Of a DNA stretch of 64,000 nt, positions 1-10,062 are shown one piece after another. Origin of the DNA: Eudorina sp. 2006-703-Eu-15 (lineage: Eukaryota; Chlorophyta; Chlorophyceae; Chlamydomonadales; Volvocaceae); NCBI GenBank assembly GCA_003117195.1, contig BDSI01000231.1:1-64000 (forward strand). The letters run 5' to 3'. The translations under genes and the position numbers were made by a program. The stretch's first letter is position 1; each line of letters begins with the position of its first letter. A model generated the notes under the pieces. It was not told the DNA's origin and made no database searches. It was given only the letters and a program-made list of their open reading frames with translations.

Positions 1-516
1 CCTGTCCCAGGGGCCCTCACGGAACCCCTTACTTGGGCAAGACTCAAATCAGTATACTACAGTGTGAGCCTTGCGTGAGGTGGTGTCCTACATTCATCTC
101 ACATTACATGGTGCTGGCCATGTTTGCAAATGCATAACTGTTGTGGTCCCACACCTTGATCCCCAACAATGCTGGCACACCTATCCATGCAGACTGGTAT
201 TCAGCCATAATCAGTGCCACATTTGCATGGCCAAATAAATTCCACTTCACACGGACCATGTGAAATCTTATGAGTCGTCATCCGCCCAGCAGGTCGTGCT
301 TGCATGATGTCTGTGAGAACGTCATGTTCCCTTCTCACCCCTACAGCATCATCCAGCCACAACACATTCACTGATACCACCACTTGGCCTACAACGGCAC
401 TATGACAGGGTTTTGCGCAGCGCGTTCACCGCACTACACAACTTACATTTTCATGCGCGCACGTCAGTACTTTGCACCCGTCATAGAATACGTAGCCCAC
501 CGTGTAGATGATATCT

Positions 517-603
517 TCCGATCTGCCTGGATCGAACAGGCGACCTAAGGATGCCAATGATGCCCATTACAGTCCTTCGCTCTTCCAGCTGAGCTAAGAT
601 CGG
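517..603 (-). tRNA. tRNA-Tyr(GTA), intron-containing, unit 1
   Basis: Read on the minus strand, the acceptor stem CCGATCT pairs with AGATCGG and is followed by discriminator A. The D-arm is GCTCAGCTGGAAGAGC, the anticodon stem is AAGGA/TCCTT with GTA in the loop, and the T-loop is TTCGATC. A 14-nt intron (TGGGCATCATTGGC) follows A37, the canonical position; eukaryotic tRNA-Tyr genes characteristically carry an intron. The C1-G72 pair is the expected eukaryotic Tyr identity element. It lies 26 bp downstream of tRNA-iMet in transcription order with no T-run between, so the two may be co-transcribed. Confidence 0.95.
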
Positions 604-629
604 ATACTTCCGTGACACGCTGACTGCCA

Positions 630-700
630 TATCGAGACCAGGTTTCGATCCTGGGACCTCGGGTTATGAGCCCCGCACGCTTCCGCTGCGCCATCTCGAT
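630..700 (-). tRNA. Initiator tRNA-Met(CAT), unit 1, one base short
   Basis: The minus strand starts ATCGAGA and ends TCTCGAT plus A. It shows the initiator hallmarks: an A1-T72 pair, GCGCAGCGGAAGCG D-arm, three G-C pairs at the base of the anticodon stem, CTCATAA loop and A54/A60 in the T-loop ATCGAAA. In this copy the 3' anticodon strand is one C short compared with the other units, so this copy may be defective or the base call wrong. Confidence 0.9.
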
Positions 701-946
701 GCACAAATGCAGGGATCTGTACCTCGACTGGTGGATGACACATCAACCAGTGCGACATCATAACTACACACACATGTGTACTCCCTCCTTCTTCAAACAG
801 GTGTCCGAGCCGCCAAGGAGAATCCAAAGAAAAAGAAAGAAACGAAGCCTTGACTTGATCTTTGATCATTGACATCTGTAGCGCAAGCCTGTAGCAGGTG
901 GTCCGGGATTAGGGTCAAAGGTTGGTAAGGCCGTGTAATACAACAG

Positions 947-1626
947 CCTGCGCCGCCCGTGGAGCAGTGTGTCTGGTATGAGGTTGTGTTGGCGGCGGTC
1001 GTGGCCATGGAGACTTGCCGCTGATTCATGGCGGCCGCCCTGCGGACAGCAGCGTCGCTGTCAGGGTCTGGCTGTGTCGCTGGGGCAGGAACTGGCAGAG
1101 CAGGGGAGCGGCACGCAATTGCCAACTTATGTGGACGCCTTCACAGATTTGTCCTGTTGGGACTCCCGTGATACGGGTGGAACTCGGTGCTGCCATTCTA
1201 CCCTGTTTTAAGAATGTCGGGGGAGTCCTGCAGTACTGTGCAGGGCCTGCTGTTGAGGACTGAGGCCGGGCGCCCCGTCCTCTGCTTGCTTTCAGTTCGG
1301 GGAGCTGGCCTACCCTCAGCTGCTGTGTGGTGGTAGCTGGGTGCTGGGTGCCTGTGTGGGCGACCTCCCCTGTGCTTGGCTTTATTATCCACTTCTGGGG
1401 ATCCCAGCCAATGCTGTGCCTATGCCTTTGATAGTGTTGCCCGCTGTATGTGCGCCTCTTCTTGTGTAGATAGGTGGCTGTCTGGATGGGGATGCGGCCC
1501 TCTAATGTTTTTGGTCAACGCTGCAACCAAGAACATTAAAGGTGTAGGGGTACCTTGCCGCCTTGCCGGTGGGGCCCGCTGGGGCTTTTGCCCTTTCCGG
1601 GGTCCGCTGTAACGTTCATTCATTCA
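947..1626 (+). mobile_element. 5'-truncated LINE 3' end, unit 1
   Basis: This segment aligns with the C-terminal coding part and 3' UTR of the LINE at 25420-26266. Shared runs include ATTCATGGCGGCCGCCCTGC and the tail GGGGTCCGCTGTAACGTTCA. The tail carries TGTAA, the volvocine poly(A) signal, then ATTC repeats. CAACAG occurs immediately before (941-946) and at the 3' end (1625-1630), a plausible target-site duplication. The same fragment sits at the same place in every unit, so it inserted before the unit was amplified. Confidence 0.9.
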
Positions 1627-1630
1627 ACAG

Positions 1631-1898
1631 AAAGATGTAACATATACTATTTATATATGTGCGTTTATGGTATACAAATAATACACTGGTTTAGATTTGT
1701 TGAAGTGAATTAGTACATGTATAAAAATATTATTATTTAGTAATAGTGTAATTGATAACATAATTGATAACATAATACATGTATACAGTATATATAATAT
1801 GTAGGTTACCGACCTATGTATAATTGGTGTTTGTATATGCGACTGTCCGGGATGATGCCACTGTTTTTCAAATGGCGCACAGATTCACCTGGAAAAAC
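1631..1898. other. AT-rich spacer between LINE tail and tRNA-Ala (LINE insertion zone)
   Basis: This AT-rich stretch (1631-1830) is strikingly unlike its GC-rich surroundings and recurs in every unit. By comparison with the disrupted terminal unit, the target strings of four LINE insertions map here at 1625-1630, 1655-1662, 1684-1689 and 1717-1721. The T5 run just past the tRNA-Ala 3' end (minus strand, 1894-1898) is a likely RNA polymerase III terminator. Confidence 0.7.
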
Positions 1899-2001
1899 TG
1901 GAGTCGGAGGGCATCGATCCCCCTACCTCCCGCACTTCGACCGGGCGCCTAGCGTCCTACAGGTTGCTAAGCGGGCGCTCTACCATTTGAGCTACGACCC
2001 C
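1899..2001 (-). tRNA. tRNA-Ala(AGC), intron-containing, unit 1
   Basis: The acceptor stem GGGGTCG pairs with CGACTCC and contains the G3-U70 wobble pair, the alanine identity determinant. The anticodon arm is CCCGC-TTAGCA, then a ~30-nt intron, then T-GCGGG. The T-loop is ATCGATG, with A54 as in land-plant tRNA-Ala. On the minus strand the discriminator A is followed by GTTTTTCC, a good Pol III terminator. Introns are common in Chlamydomonas-type tRNA genes. Confidence 0.93.
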
Positions 2002-2087
2002 ATGATGGCACCTGAGCTTCTCATATTGTGTATGGACACACAACCCAGACTGCAGGTGCAGTGTAGGAGCCAAATGCTACCTCGGAG

Positions 2088-2161
2088 TGGGTCATATCAG
2101 GATCGAACTGATGACCTTGGCGTTATTAGCACCACGCTCTAACCAGCTGAGCTAATAACCC
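2088..2161 (-). tRNA. tRNA-Ile(AAT), unit 1
   Basis: The 74-nt gene has acceptor GGGTTAT/ATGACCC, D-arm GCTCAGCTGGTTAGAGC, anticodon loop CTAATAA with AAT, variable AGGTC and T-loop TTCGATC. No intron. It lies 86 bp upstream of tRNA-Ala in transcription order with no T4 run between, so an Ile-Ala dicistronic transcript ending at the T5 beyond Ala is possible. Confidence 0.95.
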
Positions 2162-2776
2162 CTCCCAATGTTGCACATGTACCACAAATGTTGACTTGTG
2201 GGATTCGATCGGAGACAATCCACCGCACAAATACCACGGCAGCGATAACGGGCCTGTCCCTGTCCCAGGGGCCCTCACGGAACCCCTTACTTGGGCAAGA
2301 CTCAAATCAGTATACTACAGTGTGAGCCTTGCGTGAGGTGGTGTCCCTACATTCATCTCACATTACATGGTGCTGGCCATGTTTGCAAACATGCATAACT
2401 GTTGTTGGTCCACACCTTGATCCCCAACAATGCTGGCACACCTATCCATGCAGACTGGTATTCAGCCATAATCAGTGCCACATTTGCATGGCCAAATAAA
2501 TTCACTTCACACGGACCATGTGAAATCTTATGAGTCGTCATCCGCCCAGCAGGTCGTGCTTGCATGATGTCTGTGAGAACGTCATGTTCCCTTCTCACCC
2601 TACAGCATCATCCAGCCACAACACATTCACTGATACCACCACTTGGCCTACAACGGCACTATGACAGGGTTTTGCGCAGCCGCGTTCACCGCACTACACA
2701 ACTTACATTTTCATGCGCGCACGTCAGTACTTTGCACCCGTCATAGAATACGTAGCCCACCGTGTAGATGATATCT

Positions 2777-2863
2777 TCCGATCTGCCTGGATCGAACAGG
2801 CGACCTAAGGATGCCAATGATGCCCATTACAGTCCTTCGCTCTTCCAGCTGAGCTAAGATCGG
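2777..2863 (-). tRNA. tRNA-Tyr(GTA), unit 2
   Basis: Same as the unit 1 gene, including the 14-nt intron after A37; acceptor stem, D-arm and T-arm are intact and the discriminator is A. Confidence 0.95.
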
Positions 2864-2889
2864 ATACTTCCGTGACACGCTGACTGCTA

Positions 2890-2961
2890 TATCGAGACCA
2901 GGTTTCGATCCTGGGACCTCGGGGTTATGAGCCCCGCACGCTTCCGCTGCGCCATCTCGAT
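2890..2961 (-). tRNA. Initiator tRNA-Met(CAT), unit 2
   Basis: Full 72-nt copy with a complete CGGGG/CCCCG anticodon stem, A1-T72 and A54/A60. Confidence 0.95.
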
Positions 2962-3211
2962 GCACAAATGCAGGGATCTGTACCTCGACTGGTGGATGGC
3001 ACATCAACCAGTGCGACATCATAACTACACACACATGTGTACTCCCCTCCTTCCTTCAAAACAGGTGTCCGAGCCGCCAAGGGAGAATCCAAAGAAAAGA
3101 AAGAAACGAAGCCTTGACTTGATCTTTGATCATTGACATCTGTAGCGCAAGCCTGTAGCAGGTGGTCCGGGGATTAGGGTCAAAGGTTGGTAAGGCCGTG
3201 TAATACAACAG

Positions 3212-3896
3212 CCTGCGCCGCCCGTGGAGCAGTGTGTCTGGTATGAGGTTGTGTTGGCGGCGGTCGTGGCCATGGAGACTTGCCGCTGATTCATGGCGGC
3301 CGCCCTGCGGACAGCAGCGTCGCTGTCAGGGTCTGGCTGTGTCGCTGGGGCAGGAACTGGCAGAGCAGGGGGAGCGGCACGCAATTGCCAACTTATGTGG
3401 ACGCCTTCACAGATTTGTCCTGTTGGGACTCCCGTGATACGGGTGGAACTCGGTGCTGCCATTCTACCCTGTTTTAAGAATGTCGGGGGGAGTCCTGCAG
3501 TACTGTGCAGGGCCTGCTGTTGAGGACTGAGGCCCGGGCGCCCCGTCCTCTGCTTGCTTTCAGTTCGGGGAGCTGGCCTACCCTCAGCTGCTGTGTGGTG
3601 GTAGCTGGGTGCTGGGGTGCCTGTGTGGGCGACCTCCCCTGTGCTTGGCTTTATTATCCACTTCTGGGGATCCCAGCCAATGCTGTGCCTATGCCTTTGA
3701 TAGTGTTGCCCCGCTGTATGTGCGCCTCTTCTTGTGTAGATAGGTGGCTGTCTGGATGGGGATGCGGCCCTCTAATGTTTTTGGTCAACGCTGCAACCAA
3801 GAACATTAAAGGTGTAGGGGTACCTTGCCGCCTTGCCGGTGGGGCCCGCTGGGGCTTTTGCCCTTTCCGGGGTCCGCTGTAACGTTCATTCATTCA
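3212..3896 (+). mobile_element. 5'-truncated LINE 3' end, unit 2
   Basis: Same truncated LINE as in unit 1, flanked by the same CAACAG strings and ending in TGTAACGTTCATTCATTCA. Confidence 0.9.
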
Positions 3897-4168
3897 ACAG
3901 AAAGATGTAACATATACTATTTATATATGTGCGTTTATGGTATACAAATAATACACTGGTTTAGATTTGTTGAAGTGAATTAGTACATGTATAAAAATAT
4001 TATTATTTAGTAATAGTGTAATTGATAACATAATTGATAACATAATACATGTATACAGTATATATAATATGTAGGTTACCGACCTATGTATAATTGGTGT
4101 TTGTATATGCGACTGTCCGGGATGATGCCACTGTTTTTCAAATGGCGCACAGATTCACCTGGAAAAAC

Positions 4169-4271
4169 TGGAGTCGGAGGGCATCGATCCCCCTACCTCC
4201 CGCACTTCGATCGGGCGCCTAGCGTCCTACAGGTTGCTAAGCGGGCGCTCTACCATTTGAGCTACGACCCC
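4169..4271 (-). tRNA. tRNA-Ala(AGC), intron-containing, unit 2
   Basis: Mature sequence identical to unit 1, with G3-U70 and a T5 terminator past the 3' end. The intron differs from unit 1 by one base. Confidence 0.93.
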
Positions 4272-4357
4272 ATGATGGCACCTGAGCTTCTCATATTGTG
4301 TATGGACACACAACCCAGACTGCAGGTGCAGTGTAGGAGCCAAGTGCTACCTCGGAG

Positions 4358-4431
4358 TGGGTCATATCAGGATCGAACTGATGACCTTGGCGTTATTAGC
4401 ACCACGCTCTAACCAGCTGAGCTAATAACCC
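4358..4431 (-). tRNA. tRNA-Ile(AAT), unit 2
   Basis: Identical in all arms to the unit 1 gene; the neighbouring downstream spacer differs by one base. Confidence 0.95.
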
Positions 4432-5047
4432 CTCCCAATGTTGCACATGTACCACAAATGTTGACTTGTGGGATTCGATCGGAGACAATCCACCGCACAA
4501 ATACCACGGCAGCGATAACGGGCCTGTCCCTGTCCCAGGGGCCCTCACGGAACCCCTTACTTGGGCAAGACTCAAATCAGTATACTACAGTGTGAGCCTT
4601 GCGTGAGGTGGTGTCCCTACATTCATCTCACATTACATGGTGCTGGCCATGTTTGCAAGCATGCATAACTGTTGTTGGTCCACACCTTGATCCCCAACAA
4701 TGCTGGCACACCTATCCATGCAGACTGGTATTCAGCCATAATCAGTGCCACATTTGCATGGCCAAATAAATTCCACTTCACACGGACCATGTGAAATCTT
4801 ATGAGTCGTCATCCGCCCAGCAGGTCGTGCTTGCATGATGTCTGTGAGAACGTCATGTTCCCTTCTCACCCTACAGCATCATCCAGCCACAACACATTCA
4901 CTGATACCACCACTTGGCCTACAACGGCACTATGACAGGGTTTTGCGCAGCCGCGTTCACCGCACTACACAACTTACATTTTCATGCGCGCACGTCAGTA
5001 CTTTGCACCCGTCATAGAATACGTAGCCCACCGTGTAGATGATATCT

Positions 5048-5134
5048 TCCGATCTGCCTGGATCGAACAGGCGACCTAAGGATGCCAATGATGCCCATTA
5101 CAGTCCTTCGCTCTTCCAGCTGAGCTAAGATCGG
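5048..5134 (-). tRNA. tRNA-Tyr(GTA), unit 3
   Basis: Intact copy with the 14-nt intron and discriminator A. Confidence 0.95.
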
Positions 5135-5160
5135 ATACTTCCGTGACACGCTGACTGCCA

Positions 5161-5232
5161 TATCGAGACCGGGTTTCGATCCTGGGACCTCGGGGTTATG
5201 AGCCCCGCACGCTTCCGCTGCGCCATCTCGAT
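5161..5232 (-). tRNA. Initiator tRNA-Met(CAT), unit 3, T-stem mismatch
   Basis: As in unit 2, except that the 3' strand of the T-stem reads CCCGG instead of CCTGG, giving one A-C mismatch. It may be slightly impaired. Confidence 0.9.
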
Positions 5233-5482
5233 GCACAAATGCAGGGATCTGTACCTCGACTGGTGGATGGCACATCAACCAGTGCGACATAATAACTACA
5301 CACACATGTGTACTCCCCTCCTTCCTTCAAAACAGGTGTCCGAGCCGCCAAGGGAGAATCCAAAGAAAAGAAAGAAACGAAGCCTTGACTTGATCTTTGA
5401 TCATTGACATCTGTAGCGCAAGCCTGTAGCAGGTGGTCCGGGGATTAGGGTCAAAGGTTGGTAAGGCCGTGTAATACAACAG

Positions 5483-6167
5483 CCTGCGCCGCCCGTGGAG
5501 CAGTGTGTCTGGTATGAGGTTGTGTTGGCGGCGGTCGTGGCCATGGAGACTTGCCGCTGATTCATGGCGGCCGCCCTGCGGACAGCAGCGTCGCTGTCAG
5601 GGTCTGGCTGTGTCGCTGGGGCAGGAACTGGCAGAGCAGGGGGAGCGGCACGCAATTGCCAACTTATGTGGACGCCTTCACAGATTTGTCCTGTTGGGAC
5701 TCCCGTGATACGGGTGGAACTCGGTGCTGCCATTCTACCCTGTTTTAAGAATGTCGGGGGGAGTCCTGCAGTACTGTGCAGGGCCTGCTGTTGAGGACTG
5801 AGGCCCGGGCGCCCCGTCCTCTGCTTGCTTTCAGTTCGGGGAGCTGGCCTACCCTCAGCTGCTGTGTGGTGGTAGCTGGGTGCTGGGGTGCCTGTGTGGG
5901 CGACCTCCCCTGTGCTTGGCTTTATTATCCACTTCTGGGGATCCCAGCCAATGCTGTGCCTATGCCTTTGATAGTGTTGCCCCGCTGTATGTGCGCCTCT
6001 TCTTGTGTAGATAGGTGGCTGTCTGGATGGGGATGCGGCCCTCTAATGTTTTTGGTCAACGCTGCAACCAAGAACATTAAAGGTGTAGGGGTACCTTGCC
6101 GCCTTGCCGGTGGGGCCCGCTGGGGCTTTTGCCCTTTCCGGGGTCCGCTGTAACGTTCATTCATTCA
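5483..6167 (+). mobile_element. 5'-truncated LINE 3' end, unit 3
   Basis: Same LINE remnant at the same site as in units 1 and 2. Confidence 0.9.
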
Positions 6168-6440
6168 ACAGAAAGATGTAACATATACTATTTATATATG
6201 TGCGTTTATGGTATACAAATAATACACTGGTTTAGATTTGTTGAAGTGAATTAGTACATGTATAAAAATATTATTATTTAGTAATAGTGTAATTTATAAC
6301 ATAATTGATAACATAATACATGTATACAGTATATATAATATGTAGGTTAACGACCTATGTATAATTGGTGTTTGTATATGCGACTGTCCGGGATGATGCC
6401 ACTGTTTTTCCAAATGGCGCACAGATTCACCTGGAAAAAC

Positions 6441-6543
6441 TGGAGTCGGAGGGCATCGATCCCCCTACCTCCTGCACTTCGACCGGGCGCCTAGCGTCCT
6501 ACAGGTTGCTAAGCGGGCGCTCTACCATTTGAGCTACGACCCC
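6441..6543 (-). tRNA. tRNA-Ala(AGC), intron-containing, unit 3
   Basis: All arms and G3-U70 present. On the anticodon-stem 3' side the copy reads GCAGG where other units read GCGGG, which weakens one pair. T5 terminator past the 3' end. Confidence 0.9.
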
Positions 6544-6629
6544 ATGATGGCACCTGAGCTTCTCATATTGTGTATGGACACACAACCCAGACTGCAGGTG
6601 CAGTGTAGGAGCCAAATGCTACCTCGGAG

Positions 6630-6703
6630 TGGGTCATATCAGGATCGAACTGATGACCTTGGCGTTATTAGCACCACGCTCTAACCAGCTGAGCTAATAA
6701 CCC
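6630..6703 (-). tRNA. tRNA-Ile(AAT), unit 3
   Basis: Intact copy identical to the unit 1 gene. Confidence 0.95.
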
Positions 6704-7319
6704 CTCCCAATGTTGCACATGTACCACAAATGTTGACTTGTGGGATTCGATCGGAGACAATCCACCGCACAAATACCACGGCAGCGATAACGGGCCTGTC
6801 CCTGTCCCAGGGGCCCTCACGGAACCCCTTACTTGGGCAAGACTCAAATCAGTATACTACAGTGTGAGCCTTGCGTGAGGTGGTGTCCCTACATTCATCT
6901 CACATTACATGGTGCTGGCCATGTTTGCAAGCATGCATAACTGTTGTTGGTCCACACCTTGATCCCCAACAATGCTGGCACACCTATCCATGCAGACTGG
7001 TATTCAGCCATAATCAGTGCCACATTTGCATGGCCAAATAAATTTCACTTCACACGGACCATGTGAAATCTTATGAGTCGTCATCCGCCCAGCAGGTCGT
7101 GCTTGCATGATGTCTGTGAGAACGTCATGTTCCCTTCTCACCCTACAGCATCATCCAGCCACAACACATTCACTGATACCACCACTTGGCCTACAACGGC
7201 ACTATGACAGGGTTTTGCGCAGCCGCGTTCACCGCACTACACAACTTACATTTTCATGCGCGCACGTCAGTACTTTGCACCCGTCATAGAATACGTAGCC
7301 CACCGTGTATTTGATATCT

Positions 7320-7406
7320 CCCGATCTGCCTGGATCGAACAGGCGACCTAAGGATGCCAATGATGCCCATTACAGTCCTTCGCTCTTCCAGCTGAGCTAA
7401 GATCGG
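7320..7406 (-). tRNA. tRNA-Tyr(GTA), unit 4, discriminator changed
   Basis: Arms and intron are intact, but the base after the acceptor stem is G rather than A because the flank reads CTCCCGATCT instead of CTTCCGATCT. A73 is a known TyrRS identity base, so this copy may be charged poorly. Confidence 0.88.
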
Positions 7407-7432
7407 ATACTTCCGTGACACGCTGACTGCCA

Positions 7433-7504
7433 TATCGAGACCAGGTTTCGATCCTGGGACCTCGGGGTTATGAGCCCCGCACGCTTCCGCTGCGCCATCT
7501 CGAT
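7433..7504 (-). tRNA. Initiator tRNA-Met(CAT), unit 4
   Basis: Intact 72-nt copy with initiator hallmarks. Confidence 0.95.
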
Positions 7505-7754
7505 GCACAAATGCAGGGATCTGTACCTCGACTGGTGGATGGCACATCAACCAGTGCGACATAATAACTACACACACATGTGTACTCCCCTCCTTCCTTC
7601 AAAACAGGTGTCCGAGCCGCCAAGGGAGAATCCAAAGAAAAGAAAGAAACGAAGCCTTGACTTGATCTTTGATCATTGACATCTGTAGCGCAAGCCTGTA
7701 GCAGGTGGTCCGGGGATTAGGGTCAAAGGTTGGTAAGGCCGTGTAATACAACAG

Positions 7755-8439
7755 CCTGCGCCGCCCGTGGAGCAGTGTGTCTGGTATGAGGTTGTGTTGG
7801 CGGCGGTCGTGGCCATGGAGACTTGCCGCTGATTCATGGCGGCCGCCCTGCGGACAGCAGCGTCGCTGTCAGGGTCTGGCTGTGTCGCTGGGGCAGGAAC
7901 TGGCAGAGCAGGGGGAGCGGCACGCAATTGCCAACTTATGTGGACGCCTTCACAGATTTGTCCTGTTGGGACTCCCGTGATACGGGTGGAACTCGGTGCT
8001 GCCATTCTACCCTGTTTTAAGAATGTCGGGGGGAGTCCTGCAGTACTGTGCAGGGCCTGCTGTTGAGGACTGAGGCCCGGGCGCCCCGTCCTCTGCTTGC
8101 TTTCAGTTCGGGGAGCTGGCCTACCCTCAGCTGCTGTGTGGTGGTAGCTGGGTGCTGGGGTGCCTGTGTGGGCGACCTCCCCTGTGCTTGGCTTTATTAT
8201 CCACTTCTGGGGATCCCAGCCAATGCTGTGCCTATGCCTTTGATAGTGTTGCCCCGCTGTATGTGCGCCTCTTCTTGTGTAGATAGGTGGCTGTCTGGAT
8301 GGGGATGCGGCCCTCTAATGTTTTTGGTCAACGCTGCAACCAAGAACATTAAAGGTGTAGGGGTACCTTGCCGCCTTGCCGGTGGGGCCCGCTGGGGCTT
8401 TTGCCCTTTCCGGGGTCCGCTGTAACGTTCATTCATTCA
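7755..8439 (+). mobile_element. 5'-truncated LINE 3' end, unit 4
   Basis: Same LINE remnant at the same site as in the other units. Confidence 0.9.
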
Positions 8440-8712
8440 ACAGAAAGATGTAACATATACTATTTATATATGTGCGTTTATGGTATACAAATAATACACT
8501 GGTTTAGATTTGTTGAAGTGAATTAGTACATGTATAAAAATATTATTATTTAGTAATAGTGTAATTTATAACATAATTGATAACATAATACATGTATACA
8601 GTATATATAATATGTAGGTTACCGACCTATGTATAATTGGTGTTTGTATATGCGACTGTCCGGGATGATGCCACTGTTTTTCCAAATGGCGCACAGATTC
8701 ACCTGGAAAAAC

Positions 8713-8815
8713 TGGAGTCGGAGGGCATCGATCCCCCTACCTCCCGCACTTCGACCGGGCGCCTAGCGTCCTACAGGTTGCTAAGCGGGCGCTCTACCAT
8801 TTGAGCTACGACCCC
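8713..8815 (-). tRNA. tRNA-Ala(AGC), intron-containing, unit 4
   Basis: Mature sequence as in unit 1, with G3-U70 and T5 terminator. Confidence 0.93.
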
Positions 8816-8901
8816 ATGATGGCACCTGAGCTTCTCATATTCTGTATGGACACACAACCCAGACTGCAGGTGCAGTGTAGGAGCCAAATGCTACCTCGGA
8901 G

Positions 8902-8975
8902 TGGGTCATATCAGGATCGAACTGATGACCTTGGCGATATTAGCACCACGCTCTAACCAGCTGAGCTAATAACCC
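8902..8975 (-). tRNA. tRNA-Ile(AAT), unit 4
   Basis: As in unit 1, except that the base 3' of the anticodon-loop adenosine is T instead of A (loop CTAATAT). This variant is shared by later units, which supports spread within the array. Confidence 0.92.
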
Positions 8976-9591
8976 CTCCCAATGTTGCACATGTACCACA
9001 AATGTTGACTTGTGGGATTCGATCGGAGACAATCCACCGCACAAATACCACGGCAGCGATAACGGGCCTGTCCCTGTCCCAGGGGCCCTCACGGAACCCC
9101 TTACTTGGGCAAGACTCAAATCAGTATACTACAGTGTGAGCCTTGCGTGAGGTGGTGTCCCTACATTCATCTCACATTACATGGTGCTGGCCATGTTTGC
9201 AAGCATGCATAACTGTTGTTGGTCCACACCTTGATCCCCAACAATGCTGGCACACCTATCCATGCAGACTGGTATTCAGCCATAATCAGTGCCACATTTG
9301 CATGGCCAAATAAATTCCACTTCACACGGACCATGTGAAATCTTATGAGTCGTCATCCGCCCAGCAGGTCGTGCTTGCATGATGTCTGTGAGAACGTCAT
9401 GTTCCCTTCTCACCCTACAGCATCATCCAGCCACAACACATTCACTGATACCACCACTTGGCCTACAACGGCACTATGACAGGGTTTTGCGCAGCCGCGT
9501 TCACCGCACTACACAACTTACATTTTCATGCGCGCACGTCAGTACTTTGCACCCGTCATAGAATACGTAGCCCACCGTGTAGATGATATCT

Positions 9592-9678
9592 TCCGATCTG
9601 CCTGGATCGAACAGGCGACCTAAGGATGCCAATGATGCCCATTACAGTCCTTCGCTCTTCCAGCTGAGCTAAGATCGG
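9592..9678 (-). tRNA. tRNA-Tyr(GTA), unit 5
   Basis: Intact copy with the 14-nt intron and discriminator A. Confidence 0.95.
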
Positions 9679-9704
9679 ATACTTCCGTGACACGCTGATT
9701 GCCA

Positions 9705-9776
9705 TATCGAGACCAGGTTTCGATCCTGGGACCTCGGGGTTATGAGCCCCGCACGCTTCCGCTGCGCCATCTCGAT
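9705..9776 (-). tRNA. Initiator tRNA-Met(CAT), unit 5
   Basis: Intact 72-nt copy. Its 5' end lies 44 bp from the left end of the tyrosine-recombinase retrotransposon, which separates it from the rest of its unit. Confidence 0.95.
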
Positions 9777-9820
9777 GCACAAATGCAGGGATCTGTACCT
9801 CGACTGGTGGATGGCACATT

Positions 9821-9855
9821 AACGTATAGGTTTTCCGAGCTTGTGAGGAAAACCA
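9821..9855 (+). repeat. Left copy of terminal direct repeat A
   Basis: Begins AACGTATAGG and ends GAGGAAAACCA. Identical to 14771-14805. Its last bases coincide with target sequence AACCA, so the exact right junction is ambiguous by a few bases. Confidence 0.95.
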
Positions 9856-10032
9856 AGGTTTTCTGCAATATACGACAGACGAGCGTCTGTGGTTCTGGAG
9901 CCGGGTGGCTCCTGTTGGGACGCAGAAGCGTCAGTGTTTGGTACTTTTCGGAGATCATCGTAGCGCTACGGGCTGTGCTGGCGTTGGACTTTTTGTTGCG
10001 GCTGTGTGTTGGCCGTTTGTTATTGTCCATCG

Positions 10033-10059
10033 TCGGTGCGTCCTCGCCCTTCTCCGGCC
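10033..10059 (+). repeat. Left copy of internal direct repeat B
   Basis: 27 bp, TCGGTGCGTCC...TCTCCGGCC, identical to 14685-14711 and lying just before the gag start codon. Split direct repeats of this kind template the circular intermediate in DIRS-like elements. Confidence 0.9.
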
Positions 10060-10062
10060 ATT

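Noticed and set aside
2180..2250. Possible fifth tRNA per unit (T-arm-like GGGATTCGATCGGAG)
   Set aside because: No acceptor or anticodon stem can be formed around it on either strand.
3505..3882. Recurring 125-residue plus-strand open frame in the array units (also at 5776, 8048, 15300, 17560)
   Set aside because: It lies inside the LINE 3' remnant, has no family signature, and repeats only because the unit repeats.
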